Shown: in pieces, positions 46,066-59,020 of the stretch
Position numbering within the stretch: the first letter of the stretch is position 1
How the letters are laid out: each line of letters starts with the position of its first letter
Assembly (NCBI RefSeq): GCF_017591435.1
Contig: NC_059278.1
Coordinates: 11,075,812 to 11,139,811 of the forward strand
DNA: 64,000 nucleotides
Source: Portunus trituberculatus
Taxonomy: Eukaryota; Arthropoda; Malacostraca; Decapoda; Portunidae
Reading direction: 5' to 3'
Notes under the pieces: model-generated
Seen by the model: only the letters and a program-made list of their open reading frames with translations
Told to the model about the DNA's origin: nothing
Databases searched by the model: none
Made by a program: the position numbers and the translations under genes

Positions 46066-48316
46066 GTCAAGATCGCTCTATTGTTGATCTTCTGGCTTTC
46101 CTTACTGAGTCTTGTTCTTCTTCTTTTAGAGATTTCGGTGAAACTTTTGCTTCGCGTTGGATATATCGAAAGCCTTTGATAGAGTTTGGCACAAAGCTTT
46201 CATTTCCAAATTGTCCTCCTATGGTTTTCTATCCTTCTCTCTGCAACTTGAAGTTAAGTTTCTTTTCTGACAGTTCTATTGCAGCTGTGATAGACCTCCA
46301 CTGTTGTTCTCCTAAATTTAGTAATAGTGGTGTTCCTCAGTCCTATCACCCACTCTCTTTTCATCTAAACCAAACTTCTTGTCCTATCCACTCCTACGCT
46401 GATGATACCACCCTACATCTTTCCACGTCCTTTCTGAGACGACCAACCCTTCAGGAAGTCAACAGATCACGCAGGGACGCCACAAAACGTCTGTCTTCTG
46501 ATCTTTCTAAGATTTCCGATTGGGGTAGAGAAAACTTAGTAGTGTTCAATGACTCAAAAACTCAATTCCTCCATCTATCAATTCGACACAACCTTCCAGA
46601 CAACTATCCCCTCTTCTTCAATGACACTTGTCACGGTGTGACTTAGGTTAAGTTACCCATCTATTTCTTTTGACCAGCTCCGCTCTCCTTGGACCAGTGG
46701 GATTGGGCAACTACTAATAATATAACATATAGTACATAAGTTTAAGTTTTTTTTATATTCATTATTAGTTGATAAGAGTGTATTTCTTTAATATGTTATG
46801 TGTTGTAGGTAAGGATGTTAGTGAGAAGTGATGAAATTCTTTATATTTGTAGTATTAAGTGTGTTTTGCCGGACGATACGCTTTCCGCCCGAGGCGCCGA
46901 CAGCCTTTAAAACAGTTGGCGCGCTTGACCTCTCTCTCTCTCTCTCTCGCTCGCCCGTTTCCGAGGGTCAATCTCGGTCACCAGAGGAGGCCTGCCACCT
47001 CCAGCTGGGAAGGCCACGTGGACCAATGGAGATGCACGTGTTGTGATTAGTGGCTAAGTTATAAGCCACCAAGGTATGTGTTTGTGTACTATAGCTAGCA
47101 ATAGGAAGTTTTTAGGGTGTTTTGAGCAATAATTTCGCTCCTACAAATAGAGGGTATACGTGAGTTTGTCAGTTTTTTTTTTTTTTTTTTTTTTTTGCTA
47201 TTTTTATCACTATTTTCAGGGTTTTAGGATTTTGCTGGTGTGTCTGCATTCTTTCCACCCGTTTGTTTTCCATGCTGTGTGTTTTCCGTTTACGAGCCGT
47301 GTTGGTTATAGTTTCCTTTGTTCTTAGTTTTCTTTGCACGTGGTTGGTAACATCGGGGACCACGTGGTTACGGAGAGTTGCGGGAGTGTTATCCAGACTT
47401 ATTTTTGTGTGATATTTTGTCTTTCTTTCATTGTAAGTGTAAATAGTAAGTTATGATTAAATTAAATAAATTGTAAGTTAGGTTAATGAGTGTTTCCGTT
47501 GCATTTGCTTCATTTCATGTTGGTCAAACTTTCTTTTCTATGTCGTTCCCTGAAACTGGAAAAAAAAAAATATTTAGGGTGAATTAACCAGTCGAGAAGT
47601 GGGGAACGTGACACACTCAACTGTCCTCCTCTTCCACAATGAATATCCTCGGTCTGTTATTTACTCATAATCTTAACTGAAAACTTCACACCTCATCTCT
47701 TGGTAAAAAAACTTATATAAAGTTAGACGTTCTGAGGCGTCTCCGCCAGTTTTTCTCTCCCTTCCAACTGCTAACTCTGTACAAGGGTCTTATCCGTCCT
47801 TGTATGGAGTACTCTTCGCATGTTTGGGGAGGGTTCCAATCACACAGTTTTATTAGTAAGGGTGGAATCGAAAGCTTTTCGTCTCATCAACTCCCCTCCT
47901 CTGAATGCCTGTCTTCAGCTGCTTTCTCATTGCCGGAATGTTGCATATCTTCCTATCTTTTATCGTTACTTTCATGCTAACTGCTTTTGCTAACTGCATG
48001 CCTCCCATCCTTCTGCAGCCTCGCTGCACAAGGCTTTTTTCTTCCTTTTATCCCTATTCTGTCCAAATCTCTAATGCAAGAGTTAACCAGAACTCTCAAA
48101 CATTCATACCTTTCACTGGAAAACTCTTGGACTTCCTGTCTGTTTCTGTATTTCCATCTTCCTACGACTTGACGTCTTTTAAGAGGGAGTTTTCAAGACA
48201 TTTGTCCCTATTTTTTGTCAATTTTTTTTTGCAATTTATAGGGAACCTGCAATTTCAGTGGGCCTTTTTTTTTATGTTTTGTTGTCCTTTGCAGGCCTCC
48301 CTCTTGCATAAAAAAA
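46066..48316 (+). mobile_element. LINE L copy (RT to 3' end) carrying a solo LTR
   Basis: The RT starts mid-domain at RSIVDLLAFL text, then SKAFDRVWHKAF, SNSGVPQ, SYADDTTLHLSTSF (~46395) and VNRSRRDATKRLSSDLSKI. After the solo LTR (46629-47613) it resumes with the text for LRRLRQFFSPFQLLTLYKGLI and MEYSSHVWG, and the C-terminal SFKREFSRHLSLFF. The end at 48308-48316 is CATAAAAAA, the family's 3' tail. Stops and frameshifts are frequent. Confidence 0.85.
46629..47613 (+). repeat. 985-bp solo LTR (TGTCACG...CGTGACA) in LINE L
   Basis: The block interrupts LINE L exactly within CAATGACACT|CGACTGTCC. CACT occurs on both sides (46625-46628 and 47614-47617) as a 4-bp duplication. The ends TGTCACG and CGTGACA are 7-bp inverted repeats, and the first bases fold as GTCAC-GGT-GTGAC. 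There is no coding frame inside, only a (CT)n stretch near 46930 and a poly(T) run at 47174-47196. I read the hairpin end as the 5' end, hence the plus strand; the strand is a guess. Confidence 0.75.
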
Positions 48317-48752
48317 GTGTTCAATGCCTCAAAAACTCAATTTCTCCATCTATCAACTCGAGCCAACATTCCAGACAACTCTCCCCCTCTTCTTCAATGC
48401 CACTCGACTGTCCCCCTCTTCTACACTGAATATCCTCGGCCTGTCCTATACTACTTTTCGTAGTAGTGTTCAATATCTCAATAACTTAATTCCTCCATCT
48501 ATCAACTCGACACAACCTTCAAGACAACTCTCCCCCTCTTCTTCAATGACACTCGACTGTCCCCCTCTTCTACACTGAATATCCTCGGCCTGTCTTATAC
48601 TACTTTTCGTAGTAGTGTTCAATATCTCAATAACTTAATTCCTCCATCTATCAACTCGACACAACCTTCAAGACAACTCTCCCCCTCTTCTTCAATGACA
48701 CTCGACTGTCCCCCTCTTCTACACTGAATATCCTCGGCCTGTCCTATACTCA
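48317..48752 (+). repeat. 149-bp LINE L segment in three tandem copies
   Basis: GTGTTCAAT begins each unit at 48317, 48466 and 48615. Units two and three are almost identical; unit one has more differences. The unit equals the LINE L coding stretch after the ADD box (text NDSKTQFLHLS to NILGLS). The third unit continues into ordinary LINE L sequence. Confidence 0.92.
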
Positions 48753-49464
48753 TACTCTAAACTGATAACTTCACAGTTCATCTCTTGCTAAAACAATTTC
48801 TGTGAAGTTAGACGTTCTGAGGTGCACATGTGTCCGCGAGTTTTTCTCACCTTCTCAACTGCTAACTCTGTACAAAGGCCTCGTCCTCCTATATATGAAG
48901 TATTTTCCGCATATATACGGGGAAGGGGGGATGTTACAGTGACACAATTCTATTAGATAGGGTGGAATCAAAAGATTTTCGTCTCAACAACTCTCCTTCT
49001 CTGACTTTAGCTTCTTTCTCACTGTAGGAAAGTTGCATGTCTTGCAATCTTCTAAAGCTGTTTTCATGCTAACTGTTCTTTTGACCTTGCTAACTGTATA
49101 GCTCCACTTTTCTTGCGGTCTCGCTTCACAGAGCTTTCTTCTTTCTCTCACCCCTATTCTGTCCAACTCTCAAATGCAAGAGTTAACCAAAATGAAGTGA
49201 AGTCATAGGAATTTGGAAATACAGACAGGCAGGTAGTTCCAGAGTTTACCAGAGAAAGTTTAAGAATAATTTTTACCTTTCTCTGGTAAATTTTGGAATT
49301 ACTTGCCTGTGTATGTAATTCCAATATCCTATGACTTCATGACATTTGTCCCTTTCTTTTGGCTAACCCTTTCTGCACGGTAAAGGGTCTGCCGACTGAG
49401 TAGGCATTTTTTTTTCTTTTTTTTTGTTGCCTTGGCTAATCTCTCCCTATTATAATAAAAAAAA
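48753..49464 (+). mobile_element. LINE L 3' part with internal foldback
   Basis: It continues the third 149-bp unit: thumb-like text with LYKGLVLLYMKYFPHIYG, then the segment ending in AACTGT.. and a 3' region with poly(T) and GCCTTGGCTAATCTCTCCC near 49430. A foldback lies at 49198-49338. Confidence 0.75.
49198..49338. repeat. ~60-bp inverted duplication (foldback)
   Basis: Arms 49198-49258 and 49276-49338 pair imperfectly: GAAGTCATAGGA against TCCTATGACTTC, and TTTACCAGAGAAAG against CTTTCTCTGGTAAA. The right arm is the normal LINE L segment; the left arm is an inverted copy of it. Confidence 0.85.
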
Positions 49465-49487
49465 CTAGTAGTTGTAGTAGCAGCAGC

Positions 49488-49533
<46 letters not shown>

Positions 49534-49680
49534 CTAGTAGTAGTACTAGTTGTAGTAGTAGTAGTAGTAGTAATAGTAGAAGTAGTGGTGGTAGTAGACG
49601 TAGTAGTAGTAGTAGACGTAGTAGTAGTAGTAGCACCAACAACAACACAAGCTGCAACAGCAGCAGCAGCAGTGGCATCT
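49465..49680. repeat. (AGT)n-rich trinucleotide array
   Basis: Mostly AGT units with CAG, ACG and CAA interruptions. The threonine- and leucine-rich frames on the minus strand come from it. Confidence 0.95.
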
Positions 49681-49719
49681 TTAAGATGATTACAGTAGTA
49701 GCAGTAGTTTGAGTGAATA

Positions 49720-49722
<3 letters not shown>

Positions 49723-49797
<75 letters not shown>
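49723..49797. repeat. (AG)n microsatellite
   Basis: About 37 perfect units. Confidence 0.98.
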
Positions 49798-50356
<559 letters not shown>

Positions 50357-50597
50357 ATAATGACTTGGATACTGTCAAAATGAGGTGCTTAAAGGAGGGA
50401 AGAAAGAGAGACTGGTGAGAGTTCATAGGGAAGGGGTGCAAGAGGCCGTGCAGAGCTTTCCTTTATTGCTTACTGGTCGTAGTGATGGTAATAGTATTCG
50501 TGGTGGTGATGATAGTAATAGTAGTACTAGTAAAAGTATTCGCAGTAGTAGTAGGTTGTTACAGTTCAACAAATCTGGCTCTTCATCAAACTTCTCT

Positions 50598-50835
50598 TCC
50601 TCCTCCTCCTCCTACTCCTACTCTTCCTCTTCCTCCTCTTCCTCCTCTTCCTCCTCCTCCTTCTTCTTCTTCTTCTTCTTCTTCTTCTTCTTCTTCTCCT
50701 CCTCCTCCTCCTCCTCCTCCTCCTCCTCCTCCTTCTTCTTCTTTTCTTCTTCTTCCTTTTCCTCCTCCTCCTCCTCCTCCTCCTCCTCCTCCTCCTCCTC
50801 CTCCTGTTCCTCCTCCTCTTTCTGCTCCTGCTTAA
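50598..50835. repeat. (CCT/CTT)n trinucleotide array
   Basis: Blocks of CCT alternate with CTT. All frames here (serine, proline, arginine or phenylalanine runs) are artefacts. Confidence 0.96.
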
Positions 50836-50986
50836 GATACCGCAGTTTCTTCTTTCATTCCTTTTTTTCCATCTCGTATTTTTATTTTTTAGTTTACTCG
50901 CTCTCTTTCCCCTTTTTTTCCCCTCAGGTAACAAGGCACCAGTTACCACCACCTGTTTTAGCCATTAGCCGCTGAACTGCTACTGC

Positions 50987-50988
<2 letters not shown>

Positions 50989-51032
<44 letters not shown>
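50989..51032. repeat. (CT)22 microsatellite
   Basis: Perfect CT run. Confidence 0.98.
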
Positions 51033-51035
<3 letters not shown>

Positions 51036-51157
51036 ATCTTTCTTCTTCCCTCCACCGTCGTGAGATGGGGAGGAAAGAAGAAAGATAAGATAAGAGGAGG
51101 TAAAAATCATTCTGTTCTCCCACCGTAATTAGGCTCATTCTTCTTAATTACAAGTGA

Positions 51158-51177
51158 TGATGTCATGCGGATTCTCA

Positions 51178-51251
<74 letters not shown>

Positions 51252-51279
51252 ACAAGGAAGCTCGTGACAGAACATAACA

Positions 51280-51329
<50 letters not shown>

Positions 51330-51549
51330 ACGTCATTAAGCTTCAGGTGTGTGTGTGCTGGAGGAATAAGGTGTAAGAGGTAAGTAGAAGTAGGGAGAGG
51401 GGGGAAATAAGAGAGGCTTTGAATTATGCATCGATGAATAATTTGCAAGGAGGTATCGAGGACTCGTTCCCCTGACATCATTACGGGTGATTTAAAAGGC
51501 CCTGTTCGGCAAATGACATCATGATGGAAACATATTTGTCATGACGTCA
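51158..51549. promoter_or_regulatory. Cluster of CRE-like octamers (possible regulatory DNA)
   Basis: TGATGTCA at 51158-51165, TGACATCA at 51473-51480 and 51514-51521, and the palindrome TGACGTCA at 51542-51549. These fit bZIP (CREB/ATF-type) sites. The stretch 51332-51660 is otherwise non-repetitive and one of the few places that could be host regulatory DNA. Function is inference only. Confidence 0.3.
51184..51331. repeat. (CT)n and (AC)n arrays
   Basis: CT run 51184-51248, 33 bp of other sequence, then AC run 51282-51331 with one ATAC change. Confidence 0.97.
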
Positions 51550-51806
51550 TATCGACCGACCGTGATTTGTCCGGCGGCAGCGATAAGCCTGACCAATGGG
51601 AAGGCTTCATTCTAAGCTATTAGCTAATGGAGATGCGTCATTTACCTACCTCTAATGTTCTTCACTTTTCCTTCTTTTTTATTCTGTATCTATTTTCTTC
51701 TTTTTCAGTTCAGGAAGTGTAAGTTGGTGTCTCCTTCGTGGGAAAAAGTATCGACAGTGAGGGAAGAATCTGGTGGTGGTGGCAATGGTGACAGTGCCTC
51801 TGGAGG

Positions 51807-52851
<1,045 letters not shown>

Positions 52852-54244
52852 TGTTACGCCCCTGAACTGGCCTGACCGGGTACCCACAAGGAGATGTGGG
52901 CACCTGTCACTGATTAGGTTAAATCACTCTTATTAAGTACAAAAATTAAGATAAAGAAGTGAAGAGTGACTACGCTTCCATGCAACGGTTCTTAACGCAA
53001 AGGCAAACTCAAGGGTGTAAGAGAACTAAAAAATAATAATAAGGAAAGATTAAGAAAAAGGAATTTAAAACCTTAACATAATTTATTTCACAAAAATAAG
53101 CAAAGTTAACGTAACAACAATCAAAATTAAACTTAAGGCCCGTGGATAGTTAAAAGTATGATAATCACATCCAAATAAATAATATAATGGCAACCACAAC
53201 AATATAACACCACAAAATATAATAAATCAGGAAAATAAGTTTAAACTAACTCTTTAATACTGAAATTATAAGTCACCTGTTGGGTGTCAACACACCTGCA
53301 GCTCAATACCACATACACACACAAAAAAAACTCATCAATACCAAGAAATATAATAATTAAGCTGCTCAGGGGTAAAAAAAATATTATATGAGACCACGAA
53401 ATAAGTAAATAATAAGTACAACACTTATTAGAGGCAATAAGTAAATAATTACACCACACACTTGCCCTCCCCTCTGACTGATACACACAATAATATGTAA
53501 ATCATCACAAATATTATGATTGCTAGGTAATATAACCAAAATAGCACCCAAAATCTCTTTTGGCTACACCCATAAAATGGCGGACAGCGTCTCCTGCGCT
53601 GGGCAATGATAAATCACCAAATAATACTGGGTGAGCACCCAAAACACCAAAATATTCACACGTCACTAAACACAGTGACTATATAAGTGCCAAAGAGAAT
53701 CAGAATCCTAGCAAAATCAGGAAATAAGAATACTCAGCCATGAACAGAGATATGAGAGGAGCGGAGAGCGGCGATCACATATGTCGGTCTCAGGCACTCC
53801 CAGTGTGGTCTGCCTGACGTCGGTTCACACGCCTTTGTCCGAGGGGAAAACATTACGTCACATGATGTAATCTGAGCACCCATTGGTTAAACGCTTTACA
53901 TCTCCCAGAGGGCGTTAACCTCAGACGATTTGATTGGTAGCGGCACGATCGCCTTCCCTCTCACAAAGCAATAACAAAGATGACGTTCACGACACTCTCT
54001 AAAATCTTCGATGAGCAGCCGCTTCATACAAAAACATATAAGTACAGTAATACAATATATACATCCGAATCACGAAATACTAATATAACATACGATGAAA
54101 TAATAAATGGGTAAATAATACATACTTAAATAGGTCGTCCTGAAAGCATTACAATAATAAACAATGAAAATATTGCTGTCAGGACGCCATCACAACTTAG
54201 CCTAACATATAGTACAATCTATTAAATATCTGACGGTCGTAACA
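52852..54244. repeat. 1,393-bp solo LTR (TGTTACG...CGTAACA)
   Basis: The ends are the same 7-bp inverted repeat as the Gmr1-like LTR, and ATAT flanks both sides (52848-52851 and 54245-54248) as a 4-bp duplication. The interior is AT-rich and non-coding, with a TATA-like CTATATAAG near 53679 on the plus strand. The rest of the sequence differs from the Gmr1-like LTR, so it is a separate family. It could instead be a short non-autonomous element. The AT-rich flank makes a chance duplication possible. Confidence 0.6.
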
Positions 54245-54248
54245 ATAT

Positions 54249-55446
54249 ATACAACGAAATGTGTGTTCTAAGTCACAAAGAGTTTAAGAAGTTCACTCCA
54301 TGTCTTTTCAGTTCGATGTCACATAAGGTTCATTGATTTCTCACTGCAGTGTCTTTATGTTGTTCAATTCGATGATCCCTGCAGTCATGGGAGGCGGCAG
54401 GGGGAAAAGGTTCGACGTTCGTGACTAGGGAGAGGTTCGTGGGGCGGGCTTCGGTGGCACGGATGCGCCATCAGTCACAGCCAGACCCCTCAGCTGTGCG
54501 TCTCTGTGGTTCAGCCCCACTGCCGGGAGTTTTGCAAGCTTCCCGGTGGTCCTGTACCCCTTGCTAAGACGTAGGCCAGCGTCTCGACAACTCAGGGCGC
54601 GGGACTGAGGGGAAGACACACAAAAGGCACTCGCTCTGCCGTCGGTGTCGTCCAGGGGAGACATCAGCCATGACAGTGTCCCGGAATGCTTTAACTCTAC
54701 TTCGCCGTTGCATCCGAATCATCGTGGGTCCTCGAGTTTGCTCCGGTCTAGACCCCCGTCTTATATTGGAATGGTGGCGATTCGCAGTGTGCCGCCGAAC
54801 CCAAACCAGATCGCCGATTGGTCCCCATGTCATCCGCCAGTGACTATGTGGACGCAGTGTTGCAGCGGGATCTGCCCACACGATATCTCCCAATCTCTTG
54901 TTTATGTTTTTGTTCCTGCTGATGTATAGCGCCTCCCAACACCTTACTTTTCTTCTTGCACAGGCCTCGGTGCAAGACCCTAGCACCCTTCTAGTTGGGG
55001 AGATGCCCTGGTTTTATCTTCGTGGTTCACCAGGGCGCTCAGTGCTAAATGTGTGGTGGTGCCTCACGTCGGCACGGTGCTCCTTCACTCTGGTAACTAA
55101 ACCCCTGCTTGTTTTTCCTTAGTAGTTGATGTCACATCCTCCACACGGTATCTAATAAACTACACTGTCAGGGCTGTTCATCTGTTTTGAACAAAATAAC
55201 TTGTCGATTTTACTTCCTATTGTGGTCACCACACTATAACCAGCGTGGTGCATAGAGAGCTGCACCCAGCACTTGCATTAGCTCGTATCCTGGGAGGATG
55301 AGATTTTTCTTTTGTTCCTTCTCTCTGTCTCTCCTCTCCAAGACCCTGCGCGCCTTGTCTTTCAGGTCTGCTAGGATACCCTTCGGGTATCCCAGCTCGG
55401 TGAACGTATTGTTTATGTGCTGAACTTCCTCCTCAATCTTCGGCAC
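54249..55446 (-). mobile_element. Penelope-like retroelement, 3' part with GIY-YIG endonuclease
   Basis: Minus-strand order: RT-endonuclease connector (55446-55260), GIY-YIG domain (about 55170-54990), C-terminal segment (54986-54564), 3' non-coding region. The upstream RT is missing; the element is cut at an (AAT)n array. The solo LTR 52852-54244 lies inside or at the edge of its 3' region. Confidence 0.75.
54425..55446 (-). pseudogene. Penelope-type GIY-YIG endonuclease region, decayed
   Basis: The connector HINNTFTELGYPKGILADLK is typical of Penelope RT C-termini (GYP motif) and is followed by RRDREKEQKKNLILPGYE. Next, after frame damage, VVY-IPCGGCDINY-GKTSRGL and TRVKEHRADVRHHH match the GIY-YIG fold with its CC/HH zinc motif; hyphens mark stops at the tyrosine-lysine and second tyrosine positions. 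The tail RRKVRCWEALYISRNKNINK and RLGDIVWADPAATL fits the end of the nuclease. A basic, proline-rich extension continues to 54564 and perhaps 54425. The enzyme nicks DNA for target-primed reverse transcription. At least two stops and two frameshifts inactivate it. Confidence 0.72.
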
Positions 55447-55466
55447 ATAATAATAATGATAATAAT

Positions 55467-55515
<49 letters not shown>

Positions 55516-55582
55516 TTTATAATAATAGCAATAATAATAATAATAATTATGATAATAGTAAATGTTAATAATAATAATGATG

Positions 55583-55628
<46 letters not shown>

Positions 55629-55660
55629 TAATAACAATAATAAAATAATAATAACATTAA
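55447..55660. repeat. (AAT)n microsatellite with variants
   Basis: AAT/ATG/AAC trinucleotides. The isoleucine- and asparagine-rich frames are artefacts. Confidence 0.97.
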
Positions 55661-56091
55661 ATAATATTAAAGACATGGACGGAAATGGACCTTGTACTGA
55701 GTTAACAGTTAGGGAGGTGAGAAAAATTGGCGGAGATGACTCACAACGCCTAACTTCAATGAAGCTGTTTTAAGAAGTGGTGTGATATGAAGTTTCCAGT
55801 CTAGATTATAAGTGAAGGACAGACCAGAAATATTTAGTGTAGAAGGGGGGGGGGACAGTTGAGTGTCATTGAAAAAGACGGAGTAGTTGTCTGGAAGGTT
55901 ATAACGAATTGAAAAGGTGGAGGAATTGTGTTTTTGAGGTATTGAACACTGCCAAGTTTTCTTTGCCCCAATCCGAAATCTTAGATCAGAAGTTAGGTGT
56001 TCTGTAGCGTACCTGCGTAACTTCCTGAAGGGTTGGTTGTCTCTGAAAAGAAGTGGAGAAGTTTAGGGTGGTAGGGGCAAGAAGTTTGATT

Positions 56092-56380
56092 CAGAATGGT
56101 TCTTAACCTTTTTACTACCAAAACCCTTCTAGGCATTTGTCCTTCACTCCACGCCCCACCCCCTTACATCTATCAATACAGTTCCCTCTCCATATGGAAA
56201 AAAAAAAAAAAAAGGTGATACTTCAGCATTTCCATGAATTTCTCTTTACTGGACCATACTCTTATTGAGAGAATGACAAACATGATTATTATTTATTTTT
56301 TTCCGAAATAGGCTCACGCTCCCTTTAGAAATTACCGACGCCGAACTAGAGGGACGTGTCCCTTAGGTTAAGAACCACTG
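56092..56380. mobile_element. hAT-like MITE
   Basis: The ends CAGAATGGTTCTTAACC and GGTTAAGAACCACTG are inverted repeats of the CAG-GGTTCTTAACC type common in hAT elements. It is 289 bp long with no coding capacity, and LINE L is collinear across it. GATT occurs at both edges, but a full 8-bp duplication is not clear. Confidence 0.65.
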
Positions 56381-56555
56381 ATTTAGAAGATCATTAATAA
56401 GTAATAGGAAAAGTGGGAGACAGGGCAAAACCTTGAGGAACACCACTCTTAATAAATTTAAGAGAATAACAATGGCCATCTACCACAACAGCAATAGAAC
56501 AATTGGAGAGAAAACTTGAGAAGTTGCAGAGAAAAGGATAGGAGCCGTAGTTGGG

Positions 56556-57186
56556 TAATTAGGAGAAGAAAGGTGTGAGGGAGATACGCCATGCCAGCTT
56601 TTCCTCACTTCCCAAACTACATTGCCTTGGTTGTTACTATACGCTCTGCCGGCTTCGTTATACCCCCCAAGGACGGCCCTTGTTAAGTTTGGATCTCCGG
56701 TACCATGACGCTTCGGTACCACGAGGCTTTGCTACTGGCCTTGGCTCCTACCTTTCCGAGGCTACAATTGGATCCGGGTCTTGAAGCCAGGACAGACACC
56801 AGCACACCGTCCCTTGGTGAACACCTCGCCTATCTTCAAGCTGGTTCCTCGTCTCACCGGAAAAGCAGCCAGCCTGGGCTCCTGCTGCTTCTCTCCGTAC
56901 CTCCATCTGCTACCGCTGTCGTCTCCCTGCCGCACTACAGCTTCTGGACTTCACCTCCCGGCTTGTTGCTGAATGGATCTTCACCGGTGCACCCAACCCC
57001 GGTGACTCAGCACGCCGTCTTCTTGCACACGAAAGCAGTGGTTCGGTTGTTTATCATATTGTCTCTTGGTGTTAATACACTCATTCTGTTTTGTATTGTT
57101 TTCCTTTCGAAAAGGGGTAGTCCAATTATTCCTGGCTTAACATCATATATTTTGAGGGCGAGAGATCGTGGCCTCCTGTTTTCCCT
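56556..57186. other. Insertion of unknown type in LINE L
   Basis: LINE L collinearity breaks at 56555 and resumes at 57187. The insert has a plus-strand frame (56705-57298) that runs on into LINE sequence and has no family resemblance. I found neither clear inverted ends nor a tail. Confidence 0.5.
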
Positions 57187-57239
57187 CACAAAAGGTTTGT
57201 GCCAGAGTCTATCAAATGATTTTGATATATCTAACAATG

Positions 57240-58533
57240 TCCCCGTCCCACTGGATGATATCCGTTGTGAGACTTTGCTGCGCCGCAAAAATGGATAGGT
57301 CGCGTTGAGTTCGACGAAAAATGGAAAAAGTTTATTTTGAAGGGACTGATAATGCCGCTCCCGCTGAGCATTGATATCTATTTTATTGCCAATTTCGATA
57401 ATAAAAACATATATATTTAAAAATGAAAATCATAAATCAATCGTATTTTTCAAATTATACATTGTACAGAGTCCAATAAAAAAAAAAAAAAATTGAAAAT
57501 TTACAATATTCAGCATCTTGCTTTTTAATAAACATGTCTGACTTATTTCCTCTGAAAATATAATAACCTTAAGTTAATCCAGACGACATAACATGAAAAA
57601 AAATGAGATATTATATCGAAACATAAAAAAAAAGAAAATATATTAAATAATAATAACAGAAAAAAGTTATATAAACATGTAATTAATCATTAACAAACAA
57701 AAAATAAACTTTACAAAAACCGTTCCAATAGTACATTAATCGCCATCTTCATTATGACGTTCACCTCGTGGAGTTGATAACATATTTGTTGTCCTAAGCG
57801 AAGACTACTGAATTTACTGTTAATGTTGTTTGGATCCAAGCTCCTCAGGACACTACTACATCCACTTAAACGACACTGTTCTAGTGAACTTGCACATGTA
57901 GGTGGAGTATGTTGTGCAAATGGGGCATCTGTTGACGGCTGTTGCCATGACAGTTAGCCAAGAGAACCCCAAGAAGAGATTAGTGTGGGCATCTGAGGAG
58001 CCCACTGCTGGTAGTTGCACACCACCCAATTTGGTAAATGTGGATAAGGCATGGTGATTATTTCGTCGAACGCTGAAGATCACACATTTGGTGTATGATG
58101 AGGCCGAACCTCACCAGAAGACGTCCTAGGTACCTATAGAGCTCTATCGGCCTTGTCCATAGAGTGGGAAGTCACACATTCTTTATTTTTTGGCACTAAC
58201 GTCTGTAGCCCCATCACAGAAGACCTAACCCAGTCAATAAATGCAGACCGGATCATGTCTCCTGTAAGCCCTATTAGCTCCATTCGCAAAGGCCGCCGAT
58301 TAAAAACAACGACGACCAAACTGCCTCCTCTTCACAACCTTACCGCTCCCTGTACGCCCCTTGAATCTCCGTTGTGCACCACTCGTGCCATCCTATCACG
58401 ATTCAATTTGACAGCGACCGAGGTGCTTAAGTTTTCAATATGTTGAAAATGGTTGCCAAACTATGATGTCATCTGCTTCCTTCACGTGTACAGAAGGGTC
58501 GCACAAAGGTCAGCACTCCGGTGGGACGGGAGT
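57240..58533. mobile_element. Unclassified DNA transposon with ~14-bp terminal inverted repeats
   Basis: The left edge has CCCGTCCCACTGGA (57242-57255) and the right edge its inverse TCCGGTGGGACGGG (58517-58530). It interrupts LINE L between the equivalents of GTCTAAC and ACAGCAAAAG. The interior has short frames but no transposase I can recognise, so it may be non-autonomous. The target duplication is not resolved. Confidence 0.55.
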
Positions 58534-59020
58534 TTAAGGAAACAGCAAAAGTTTCACCACAATCTATATAAGAAGATAACCAAGACTTAGTAAAGAAAGC
58601 CAGAAGATTAGCAATAGAGCAGTCTTGACGGAAGCCATACTGGCGATCAGATAGAAGATTGTGAAGTAACAGATGTTTAAGAATCTTCTTATTGAAGATA
58701 GATTTATAAAATAAATAAGTAAGCAAGATATTAAAACTGTAGAGAGGTAGATTGAGTGATTAGGGCATTCACCCTTTTTAGAAACTAACTGAACGTAGGC
58801 AACCTTCCAACAAGAGGAAAGAAGTCGATAGATATGGTTGAAAGAATTTAGCCAGTCAAGCTGGAAACAGTTTATAGGATCCATAGGAGGGACCCCATCA
58901 GGTCAATAATCCATCAGAAGGTTTAGACCAGCTAGGACATGGGAAACATCAATGCAAAAAATTATAATCGAAAGCAAGAAATAGTCAGGGAGAGGGATAA
59001 GAAGGAATAAGCCATGAATC

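Larger units (their letters stand above)
55688..59020 (-). mobile_element. LINE L copy, minus strand, with three nested insertions
   Basis: LINE L segments lie at 55688-56091, 56381-56555, 57187-57239 and 58534-59020 and are collinear with the copy at 22959-24707. Recognisable text includes LLSDRQYGFRQDCSIANLLAF, ETFAVSLN and the GVPPMDPINCF-like end near 58890. The insertions between them are described separately. The right end runs into an assembly gap. Confidence 0.82.

Noticed and set aside
56705..57298. A 197-codon protein gene
   Set aside because: The frame starts in an unidentified insertion and ends in antisense LINE L sequence; no domain or consistent start.
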